A stretch of DNA of 32,720 bases from contig JAPLEF010000046.1 in the NCBI GenBank assembly GCA_026391525.1, positions 1-32,720 of the forward strand, written 5' to 3'. Position 1 is the stretch's first letter; every line of letters starts with the position of its first letter. A program made the position numbers and the translations under genes. Of the stretch, positions 16,974-23,521 are shown one piece after another. The stretch comes from Sphingobacteriales bacterium. Its GTDB lineage: Bacteria > Bacteroidota > Bacteroidia > Chitinophagales > Chitinophagaceae. A model generated the notes under the pieces. That model did no database searches and had not been told where the DNA came from. It saw nothing but the letters and a program-made list of their open reading frames with translations.

Positions 16974-17279
16974 TCAGGCCTTAATTTCAACATCCACACC
17001 ACTTGGCAAATCGAGCTTGCTCAGTGCATCAACCGTACGGCTACTGCTGGTGTAAATGTCTAACAAACGCTTGTGCGTACACAATTGAAACTGCTCACGC
17101 GCCTTCTTATTAACGTGTGGCGAACGAAGTACAGTGAAAATTTTCTTATGGGTTGGCAAAGGAATAGGGCCCGTTACCACCGCACCTGTACTGCGTACAG
17201 TCTTTACAATTTTTTCGGCAGATTTATCTACTAAATTGTGGTCGTAAGACTGTAGCTTGATTCTGATTCGTTGTGACAT
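16974..17279 (-). CDS. rpsJ: 30S ribosomal protein S10 (uS10)
   Basis: Small-subunit head protein and, in bacteria generally, NusE, a partner of NusB and NusG in transcription-translation coupling. 101 residues from the ATG at 17279: [20 protein letters not shown], then [29 protein letters not shown] and the end [18 protein letters not shown]. The frame stays open upstream, but the ATG chosen gives the family N terminus and lies about 35 bases after the predicted transcription start. It is the first gene of the cluster; rpsL, rpsG and fusA are not upstream. Confidence 0.98.
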   Translation of the reverse strand: MSQRIRIKLQSYDHNLVDKSAEKIVKTVRSTGAVVTGPIPLPTHKKIFTVLRSPHVNKKAREQFQLCTHKRLLDIYTSSSRTVDALSKLDLPSGVDVEIKA

Positions 17280-17320
17280 ATGTAAAGAACTTTTAGAATT
17301 CCGTTTTTTAATTTGGAGTG

Positions 17321-17350
17321 CAAAGGTAAGGAGTTGATTGTAAATAGCAA
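17321..17350 (-). promoter_or_regulatory. Promoter of the S10-spc ribosomal protein cluster
   Basis: On the minus strand TTG (complement of 17348-17350) is followed after 19 bases by TACCTTTG (complement of 17321-17328). This is a full match to the Bacteroidota housekeeping promoter (-33 TTG, 19-21 bases, -7 TAnnTTTG). Transcription should begin near 17314, leaving a leader of about 35 nt, too short for an E. coli-style L4-binding leader. Confidence 0.75.
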
Positions 17351-17435
17351 TGGAAACTTGAAAGATTTTTTGGAGCATCAGCACCTGAATCAACTAAAAA
17401 AGACCAAATCTTGTTTATAAGTTTACCAAAAGAAG

Positions 17436-17448
17436 GGCAAAATTTGCC
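17436..17448. promoter_or_regulatory. Perfect 13-base dyad GGCAAA-A-TTTGCC
   Basis: Two 6-base arms around a single A, 86 bases upstream of the rpsJ -33 element. The single-base centre rules out an RNA hairpin of the full length, so a dimeric repressor or activator site is the likelier reading. No regulator is identified. Confidence 0.3.
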
Positions 17449-17663
17449 GACCGGGATAATTTTTTTACTATTAAAAGTGCTTAAAAACCGGAAACCACTT
17501 CCCCGCAGGAAAATTAAATTGTTCGTAATCAATTGTATTGCAAATAGATATTCACATTTTCTTTTGTACTGATGATTTCTCAAAATTAGGCTACCCCCTT
17601 ATTCCATTACGTGAATAGCCATATACTCAAATTTCTCATTCACTTATCTTCATCGTATATTTG

Positions 17664-17873
17664 ATGGTGTCAAATTTCAGATTAAACCGCAGTGCTTTCA
17701 AAGCACATACCGCTCTGGAAGCTGCTAACCATGCTGCTTATTATAAAAAACTAAGTTGGCAGGAAAGGCTTCAAATAACAGCTTATCTGAATAGCATTGC
17801 TTACAATTACCCATTAAACGACCCTCCCCGCATAGACAAAACCAAATTTTCTGCAAAATCACAGGGTAGCTGA
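17664..17873 (+). CDS. Small protein coupled to a nucleotidyltransferase, putative antitoxin/partner
   Basis: 69 residues from the ATG at 17664 (an in-frame TTG lies one codon before). It is rich in helix formers, with an F-K-A-H-T-x-x-E-A start to the core, a central S-W-Q-E-R-L-Q motif, Y-L-N-S-I-A-Y and a final P-P-R-I-D-K-T-K-F-S-A. The conserved-looking motifs and TGATG overlap with the next gene indicate one functional unit. I recall similar small proteins next to nucleotidyltransferases in other Bacteroidota, but no described function. By analogy with HEPN/MNT and AbiE-type pairs it may be an antitoxin or a substrate; this is inference. A -7-like TATATTTG abuts the ATG, which if used would start transcription inside the frame. 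Confidence 0.7.
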   Translation: MVSNFRLNRSAFKAHTALEAANHAAYYKKLSWQERLQITAYLNSIAYNYPLNDPPRIDKTKFSAKSQGS

Positions 17874-18325
17874 TGGGAAATATTTTTCAGGCTGATTTCA
17901 GGGATTTTTTATCCGCATTAAATGACCAGGAAGTAAGGTATATACTTGTTGGTGGTTTTTCTGTGATATTGCATGGTTATGCCCGAACAACCGGCGACAT
18001 GGATATCTGGGTTGAGAGATCAACGGAGAATTACCTTAAACTCAAAAAAGCATTTCTTCAATTCGGTATGCCGGTTTTTGATATGACAGCAGAAAATTTC
18101 TTATCACATCCGAATTGGGATGTATTTACTTTTGGCACTCCACCCGTTGCGATCGATATCATGGTAAAAGTAAAAGGCCTTGATTTCGAAACCTGCTATC
18201 AAAGGTCAGTTTGGTTTGAAGATGCTGATCTAGTAATAAGAACCATACATAAAAACGACCTGTTAAAAGCGAAAGAAGCTGCCGGGCGCTCAAAAGATTT
18301 AGACGATATTGAAAATCTTCAATAG
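17873..18325 (+). CDS. Pol beta-type nucleotidyltransferase (AbiEii/DUF6036-like)
   Basis: 150 residues. The catalytic signature of the polymerase-beta nucleotidyltransferase fold is complete: GGFS at 27-30, then the metal-binding pair Asp42-x-Asp44 in RTTGDMDIWV, and the third acid Asp95 in AIDIMVKV. The C terminus has the motif HKNDLLKAKEAAGRSKDLDDIENL seen in this family. Members transfer nucleotides to proteins or RNA; several are toxins or the MNT antitoxin of HEPN/MNT pairs. The ATG overlaps the stop of the preceding gene (TGATG), so translation is coupled. The gene pair stands alone between the ribosomal cluster and a repeat-bearing gap, as expected of an accessory module. The substrate is unknown. 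Confidence 0.85.
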   Translation: MGNIFQADFRDFLSALNDQEVRYILVGGFSVILHGYARTTGDMDIWVERSTENYLKLKKAFLQFGMPVFDMTAENFLSHPNWDVFTFGTPPVAIDIMVKVKGLDFETCYQRSVWFEDADLVIRTIHKNDLLKAKEAAGRSKDLDDIENLQ

Positions 18326-18830
18326 ATCTATAAATGGGTAAAAAGCCTGATCATTTCAATATTCAACAACAATACCTTTATATAATACGATAACTATTCC
18401 TTTTGTGCTGTTTTCTTACCTACTTGTATTCAATTCATCATGATTAAATTTTTTCTTCAACATTAAAAGTTAATAATTTTCCGTAGCAACGAATGCCCGT
18501 AACTTTATTTCTGATAATTTGCCGAAGATTTTTTTTAATATTTTCCTGAACAAACGCTGGCGGCTTGGCAAGACTGGGATATTTCATGTTCCAACTGCTC
18601 AGCCAGTCAACACACTAAAGAAACGGATTTTTATTTGCATGTGCAAGCTTATTAGAAATCGTCAAGCCACTAACTGAAGTGAAGAAAAGATTTGTTGCCT
18701 GGCATCATTCCTTCTGCCACAGTTTTGCCAAACCGCTTATTAGCAGTGGTGCCAGAAAAAAATAATAAAAAAACGGGTACTCAAGCTGCGCTATTTTTAT
18801 TTTTAGCATCTTTTATATAAACCTTGCAAT
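18326..18830. other. 505-base non-coding gap with an inverted-repeat element
   Basis: No open frame of credible length on either strand. It holds an imperfect inverted repeat (18560-18576 and 18720-18736), a 12-base dyad TTGCATGTGCAA at 18635-18646, and a degenerate direct repeat GTCAAnnCACTAA at about 18606 and 18661. The flanks are AT-rich. Confidence 0.6.
18560..18736. repeat. Imperfect terminal inverted repeats, MITE-like element
   Basis: Arm one (18560-18576) and the reverse complement of arm two (18720-18736) agree at 15 of 17 bases, consensus GCGGYTTGGCAARACTG, both differences being transitions. They bound 143 bases without coding capacity. The size and non-coding interior suit a miniature mobile or repeated palindromic element, possibly a decayed insertion sequence. 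No target-site duplication was recognised, so the true ends may lie further out. Confidence 0.45.
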
Positions 18831-19334
18831 ATGAAAAAAATATTTTTGGGATCAGTATCCTTAATTCTCATCGCATTTTTTGTTTTCACAGCTCAAATTA
18901 GTTGTCAAAAAATAACCGCCCAACAAAATCAGCAAGCAACAGCGGCTTCAGATTTAGTGCTTTACTCAAAAATAGTAAGTGATCAGATAATTCCTATTAC
19001 ACATATTGATTCTGCAGGCAATGTTATATTGGATCGCACCGACACATTATGGAAAGCTGCATTGTATACATGCAATCCAGACGGCTCAAACAACCAACTT
19101 GTACCAATTAACCTACCTCCGGGAATGATCCCATCCGGTACAAATGCTCATTTTGTTAATGATGGTACGTCAATTGTATTTAACGCCGCACATTCGCCCG
19201 TATATGCTAATGGCAATTATTCACATCCACAATCTCCTCAGGATGGAATTTATACTTGCCTGCTTAACGGAACGAATTTAACCCAGATTTTATCTAATAG
19301 TTCGGGTTACGTATCGCAATGTGATGGTCATTAA
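18831..19334 (+). CDS. Short exported protein with PD40/TolB propeller-like blades
   Basis: 167 residues. The first 25 form a signal peptide with a hydrophobic core, ending in AQISC, so a lipoprotein cleaved before Cys25 is possible, though the -3 residue is Gln, not the usual Leu/Val/Ile. The rest has two repeats like the blades of TolB/PD40 beta propellers: ALYTCNPDGSNNQLV with FVNDGTSIVFNAA, and DGIYTCLLNGTNLTQIL. A complete propeller needs five to seven blades, so this is either a truncated relative or a short family of its own. It ends naturally at TAA after SQCDGH. No operon partner. Function unknown. Confidence 0.7.
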   Translation: MKKIFLGSVSLILIAFFVFTAQISCQKITAQQNQQATAASDLVLYSKIVSDQIIPITHIDSAGNVILDRTDTLWKAALYTCNPDGSNNQLVPINLPPGMIPSGTNAHFVNDGTSIVFNAAHSPVYANGNYSHPQSPQDGIYTCLLNGTNLTQILSNSSGYVSQCDGH

Positions 19335-19487
19335 GTCTTCAAAAAACTTTAAATCTTTTAGATGTATTTGGCTCAATTGAACTAGAATGCCGATTGGTAC
19401 TACTGCTAACATTTATTTTCAACCCTTTTTTAGAATTTTAATTCGATTCATGATATATTATTATATTGTACTCTTAAAATTAACCAA

Positions 19488-20060
19488 TTGGAGTTAGCTG
19501 AAATAAAGAGAAATGTACTTACCAAACTGGAGGGGTTAGATAAGAGATTGATTTATCACAACATTGCTCACACCCTGGATGTAATGGAGCAAACGTTACG
19601 CATTGCCAGTTTCGATGATACCCTTACCGAAAGGGAAATCTACCTGCTCCATTTAGCGGCTTTATACCACGATACCGGGTTTCTGGAAATTTATATGGGT
19701 CATGAAGAAGTATCCTGCAGGTATTTTTTGGAAGATGCCGGCAATTTTGGAATAACCAAGGAAGAAGAAGCCATTGTAACGGGAATCATCATGGCAACTA
19801 AAGTATCCAATCAGCCCAAAACGGTACTCGAAAGAATTATCCGCGATGCAGATCTCGATTATCTGGGCAGAGAAGATTTCCCGGAAATTTCATTAACCCT
19901 GAAAAAAGAATTGTTCGATTTCGGATTCATCAGCAATGAAGAAGAGTGGAATAATAAGCAGCTCGATTTTTTACGAAATCATCAATATAACACTGTCATT
20001 TCCCTTGCTGAGCGGGAACCTATCAAACAAAAAAACCTTCAAGCCCTGCTTCATCATTGA
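19488..20060 (+). CDS. HD-domain metal-dependent phosphohydrolase
   Basis: 190 residues from a TTG at 19488. No in-frame ATG exists upstream, and the first internal Met (about residue 33) falls after the conserved YHNIAHTLDV, so TTG is the likely start. Metal-binding positions of the HD superfamily are present: His28, His61-Asp62 (ALYHDTGF) and Asp120/Asp122 (RDADLDYLG). HD enzymes hydrolyse phosphate esters, often nucleotides or cyclic nucleotides. The gene converges on a cyclic-nucleotide-binding gene with only eight bases between their ends, suggesting but not proving a link to cyclic nucleotide signalling. The substrate is unknown. Confidence 0.85.
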   Translation: MELAEIKRNVLTKLEGLDKRLIYHNIAHTLDVMEQTLRIASFDDTLTEREIYLLHLAALYHDTGFLEIYMGHEEVSCRYFLEDAGNFGITKEEEAIVTGIIMATKVSNQPKTVLERIIRDADLDYLGREDFPEISLTLKKELFDFGFISNEEEWNNKQLDFLRNHQYNTVISLAEREPIKQKNLQALLHH

Positions 20061-20068
20061 TGCGTTGA

Positions 20069-20509
20069 TCATTTATTCTTTCTTTTCATTTCAATCGTAA
20101 TCCGGTCTTGCTCACGTAAACGGCGGCACAAGGTTCTCATAATCCCTTTCAGGATATCGGTGTTCACCGCAACCACATCGTAAAAAGCTTCCTGTTCAAT
20201 CTTGAGTAAGATACAATCACTGAGGGCAGTGATACTGGCAGAGCGGGTATCCGAATCTAAAAGGGAAAGTTCTCCGAAAATTTCATTTTCATTCAGCACT
20301 GCCAGCTGGTGTTCCGCATCATGTACCGACACCGATCCGGAATAGATAAAGTACATACAATTCCCTGCATCTCCTTTTTTGAAAATGGTAGTCATTTTAT
20401 CTGCATGTTCCTCCTCGCAGATGGAAGCGATTTCAATCAGGTCTACTTCACTGCAATTCTTAAAAATATCTGAATTTTTCAATAGAAGGATCTTTTCAAT
20501 GATCAGCAT
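20069..20509 (-). CDS. Cyclic-nucleotide-binding domain protein
   Basis: 146 residues, one CNB (CAP_ED) domain. The phosphate-binding cassette reads FGELSLLDSDTRSAS (78-92), with Gly79-Glu80 for the ribose and Arg89 for the phosphate, so real cAMP or cGMP binding is plausible. There is no DNA-binding domain; the C terminus is a short basic helix (RTLCRRLREQDRITIEMKRKNK). The ATG follows the stop of the HEAT-repeat transporter after three bases and in the same frame (TAA-GCC-ATG), so the domain reads as the detached C terminus of that protein. It is therefore likely a regulatory subunit of the transporter, or the product of a recent split. Confidence 0.9.
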   Translation of the reverse strand: MLIIEKILLLKNSDIFKNCSEVDLIEIASICEEEHADKMTTIFKKGDAGNCMYFIYSGSVSVHDAEHQLAVLNENEIFGELSLLDSDTRSASITALSDCILLKIEQEAFYDVVAVNTDILKGIMRTLCRRLREQDRITIEMKRKNK

Positions 20510-20512
20510 GGC

Positions 20513-23263
20513 TTATTGGTTTAATGATTGTAATACGAATGCTCTTGTTTCCATAACCAACCGATGGTCGGTTTTGTTTTGTTGATCGCGAAGTTTTTGA
20601 ATCAGATCGCGATCATTGCTTCTCCAGGTGCTATAAATACAAACAGCTCTCGTCCAGGGATTATACATCTGCGCACTTCTGAACATCACTTTTTGCAGAA
20701 AAAGGTGCTTGTCTGTTTTGTAACTCACTTTCTTATTATGCACCGGATCCAATACAAAATCGAAAAGTTCATTCAAATCGCCGGAAATTTTCTTTGGCAA
20801 TAACAGCTCTAGCATTTCCATGGCATTATATATTTTCTCAGTAGCCTCTGCAGAAAGCAATTCCAAGATCCTGTTGATTTCTTTTTTCTGATAAACCAGC
20901 GAACAGATTTTTAATGCAGAAGCAAGATCGCTTTTCACTTCATTCAAAATAGAATTTTTAACCAAGGTGGTATCCGAAAAATCAGGCACTTCATAATAAT
21001 CGCTTATTTTTTCCAATCCCGATCTGAGATAATCATTAAGGATCAAATGGAATTGACCTTTTTCGATAGTATGAGATGGAAAGTACTCTTTGAACCAAAA
21101 TGCATGCACGATCTTATCGCGTATAATGCCCTGGGCATCTAACCTTGCAAGCAGGAATTCGGTAGAATGATTGCCCTTCATGCGGGTAGCGATACGGATA
21201 AAATCAGTTTCATATTCATCCTGTAATTCACGGGGGAAAGTTTTAATATCGTCGAAAAACGGGTCACCATATAGCTGCAAACCTTTCAATACGATATTCT
21301 TATCCGCATCATGACCCAGTAGAGAAAGTACTTCCGGCAACAGGGTTTTCAATTTCAGTTTGCATACCGCATCTACAGCAGCACGGCGCACAATCAGTTC
21401 CGAATCTACAATTAGGTGTTTCATGGCGTCACTAAACTGCACATGTTTCACTTCGCTGATAACATCAATGGCCAAATGTCTTTCTTCCGCATCCGTTGAA
21501 TTAACCAGTTTGTTGATTTCACTCCCAGCCAGAAAAAGATAATCAAATTCCTGTTGATTCAGTAATTGTATGGTGATGATTTTGCGGATCACATGGGGAT
21601 GATCACTGATACTTACTGACTGAGTTTTTAGATAATCCGGATCAAGCTTACACAGCATGGCAAATGCCTTTTGTTGCAGTAAACCTTCTTTCTCCTGAAG
21701 CAGTATGGCATACAATACTTCAATGTCTATCGCTTTTTTTGCCTCCAAACGTTCCATTGCATATTTTTTCACTTCAACATCTGCTGAAGAAAGGGTAAGC
21801 TGCTTTTTGAGCAACACTTCGGTTTCGGGATATGCCGATTGTTCCAGAAGATTCAGTGCATATATCACTTCCATCTTATTTCCCGAAGCAATTTTATCAA
21901 GAAGGATTTGGATGGTATGTTGATCGTTGATGTAAGTATCATCGCTATGGAAGGTTCCTCTTTTAATAGAAGCATGTACAGCGTTCAGATAATTTTTCCG
22001 GATAAGAAAAATCACCGCTACCCAGATACCCAGATTGATTACGATCACTTTCACGGTAAGATGTATGCCAACATCAATATGCAACTTGTAACAGAAGTAT
22101 AGCGATAAACCTACAATGATCAATGAAGGCGGATACATGTAGCCTTTAGAGATGATATGTCCTTTCAATCGCAGGTTTTCTTTCAGGGGTTGAAAAAGGA
22201 TGAAGAAAACAGGTTCCTGCATCGTGGAACGCAGCACTTCAGTAAACATGGCCATCAGTCCGAAAATAAATAAGTTGTGCATCGACTTGTCGCCAAAAAA
22301 GAAGAACAGCATACAAAACAGAAAAAGAAAAACAGGTGTGATAAACAAACTGGAAATCACCCCAAGTTTTTCAATAACACGGCTGGTGAAAATGAGTTTA
22401 AAAACGATGGCTATCACCCTGCCCAAGGCAAAGAAAACGGCTATATAAGATGCCAGTTCACTGATGTTTGATGATTTTACTTTCACCTGAGAGATGAAAG
22501 TATAGTCTATCAATATGAAAACATTGTAACTAAGTATAGATAAAAGCGAGATGGCAAAAATCAGTTTGTTCTGGAAAAAAAAGCTGACGAAATCTTTCTT
22601 CCCGCTTATATGTGCATGATGATGCTGCTCATGATCGTGCTGTGATTTTGCTTTGATGATGTTCCAGCTTTTCTTCTTGATGAATTTGCCAAAAAGAATA
22701 TAACCGGTTGCCATGGCAATGATGGCCAGCCACAACACATTATTCATCCCAACGATTGGAATCAGTAATGGTGCTGCAATGTAACCGATGAGTTTAGCCG
22801 GAATATCGCCGGAACCCACAATAGAAAAAACACGCCTGCTTTCCCTTACGTTAAACAACAAGGATACCAGCCCCCAAAATGCATAACCTGTTAACATGTA
22901 TAATAGCACACTCGATACCAGCAGCGAGAATATGTAAGTTGATTTATCAAAAAAAGTAAGTCCAACCCAAAGAAACAACAGCACTGCAACTGAAAAGGCA
23001 ATGACAATACGTAACAAGGTTAGGGGAGAATATTTGTGCTCGAGATATTCATAAACCCGATTAAGTATCATGAGCGCTACAGCAGTAACCAAATAAACTT
23101 CTGCGAGATAATGAACTTCGAAATGGTAAACAAATAAAGTGAAAGCGATGATGTTGATAAGGGCGTTTGCCAAACCGATGAAAAACTGTACCGTCAAAAG
23201 GTCGAACACCTGATTGGATTCAGACATTTTGATGTTGAGTGTACGATAAATGCGTTCTTTCAT
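20513..23263 (-). CDS. NTT-like MFS transporter fused to HEAT repeats
   Basis: 916 residues. Residues 20-422 are a polytopic membrane domain of about 12 segments. Motifs such as NVRESRRVFSIVGSGDIPAK (138-157) and EVLRSTMQEPVFFILFQPL with LKGH (342-369) resemble ATP/ADP translocase (NTT/AAA) proteins of the major facilitator superfamily; homologues in free-living bacteria often carry extra HEAT or cyclic-nucleotide domains. A His cluster (HDHEQHHHAH, 209-218) sits in the central loop. From about 450 to the end are helical HEAT-type repeats (for example LIVDSELIVRRAAVDAVCKL). The stop is followed in frame by the CNB gene. Nucleotide transport is an inference from family; the real substrate and the role of the HEAT platform are unknown. 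Confidence 0.8.
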   Translation of the reverse strand: MKERIYRTLNIKMSESNQVFDLLTVQFFIGLANALINIIAFTLFVYHFEVHYLAEVYLVTAVALMILNRVYEYLEHKYSPLTLLRIVIAFSVAVLLFLWVGLTFFDKSTYIFSLLVSSVLLYMLTGYAFWGLVSLLFNVRESRRVFSIVGSGDIPAKLIGYIAAPLLIPIVGMNNVLWLAIIAMATGYILFGKFIKKKSWNIIKAKSQHDHEQHHHAHISGKKDFVSFFFQNKLIFAISLLSILSYNVFILIDYTFISQVKVKSSNISELASYIAVFFALGRVIAIVFKLIFTSRVIEKLGVISSLFITPVFLFLFCMLFFFFGDKSMHNLFIFGLMAMFTEVLRSTMQEPVFFILFQPLKENLRLKGHIISKGYMYPPSLIIVGLSLYFCYKLHIDVGIHLTVKVIVINLGIWVAVIFLIRKNYLNAVHASIKRGTFHSDDTYINDQHTIQILLDKIASGNKMEVIYALNLLEQSAYPETEVLLKKQLTLSSADVEVKKYAMERLEAKKAIDIEVLYAILLQEKEGLLQQKAFAMLCKLDPDYLKTQSVSISDHPHVIRKIITIQLLNQQEFDYLFLAGSEINKLVNSTDAEERHLAIDVISEVKHVQFSDAMKHLIVDSELIVRRAAVDAVCKLKLKTLLPEVLSLLGHDADKNIVLKGLQLYGDPFFDDIKTFPRELQDEYETDFIRIATRMKGNHSTEFLLARLDAQGIIRDKIVHAFWFKEYFPSHTIEKGQFHLILNDYLRSGLEKISDYYEVPDFSDTTLVKNSILNEVKSDLASALKICSLVYQKKEINRILELLSAEATEKIYNAMEMLELLLPKKISGDLNELFDFVLDPVHNKKVSYKTDKHLFLQKVMFRSAQMYNPWTRAVCIYSTWRSNDRDLIQKLRDQQNKTDHRLVMETRAFVLQSLNQ

Positions 23264-23285
23264 GTGTTGTTATAGTAAACCTTAC

Positions 23286-23293
23286 CAAATATA
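23286..23293 (-). promoter_or_regulatory. -7 box TATATTTG of the transporter operon
   Basis: Complement of CAAATATA, a full match to TAnnTTTG, placed 23 bases upstream of the start codon. A TTG -33 element is not evident at 19-21 bases, so the promoter may be weak or need an activator. Confidence 0.45.
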
Positions 23294-23373
23294 AGCCATT
23301 AGTAGGTAATTGATCAGGGTTATTAAGTGGGGAACGTGTTCAAACTTTATCAAATAACCCGAATAAATTAGCA

Positions 23374-23386
23374 CCCAATAATTGGG
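23374..23386. promoter_or_regulatory. Perfect 13-base dyad CCCAAT-A-ATTGGG
   Basis: Two 6-base arms around one A in the middle of the divergent region between the transporter operon and guaA, suited to binding a dimeric regulator. Which gene it might control is unclear. Confidence 0.3.
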
Positions 23387-23507
23387 AGTAAATAAAAAAT
23401 ATTTCAAGGATTTATTTTAAATTAACCAAAAAAACCAACATTCCATAGATGTCTATTCATATATGATACGCTTCAAAAGCCGGTATGGATAGAAAAATCA
23501 TTTAAAG

Positions 23508-23515
23508 TACCTTTG
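23508..23515 (+). promoter_or_regulatory. -7 box TACCTTTG of guaA, leaderless transcript
   Basis: Perfect TAnnTTTG ending six bases before the guaA ATG, identical to the rpsJ -7 box. In Bacteroidota transcription usually starts a few bases after this box, which would put the start at or next to the A of the ATG. The -33 region (ATGG at 23485-23488, 19 bases upstream) is a weak match. Confidence 0.6.
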
Positions 23516-23521
23516 CAACCT

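Larger units (their letters stand above)
17280..17663. other. Divergent intergenic region upstream of rpsJ
   Basis: A gap of 384 bases between rpsJ and the small protein gene. It holds the rpsJ promoter (17321-17350), a 13-base dyad (17436-17448), and CAAAATTA at 17581-17588, which is a perfect minus-strand -7 box but without a -33 element. The rest is AT-rich with no convincing gene. Confidence 0.6.
23264..23521. other. Divergent intergenic region between transporter and guaA
   Basis: 258 AT-rich bases holding the transporter -7 box, a 13-base dyad (23374-23386) and the guaA promoter. No gene and no recognisable purine riboswitch. Confidence 0.5.

Noticed and set aside
17308-17583. Minus-strand open frame of 91 codons upstream of rpsJ
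   Set aside because: It overlaps the promoter and first rpsJ leader bases, has no recognisable domain and resembles random AT-rich translation.
17656-17663. TATATTTG taken as promoter of the nucleotidyltransferase pair
   Set aside because: It abuts the ATG, so transcription would begin inside the frame, and no -33 TTG lies at the right distance. Probably chance, unless the true start is downstream, but no later ATG exists.
23264-23521. Purine riboswitch upstream of guaA
   Set aside because: No conserved three-way-junction elements are visible, and the best promoter gives essentially no leader.
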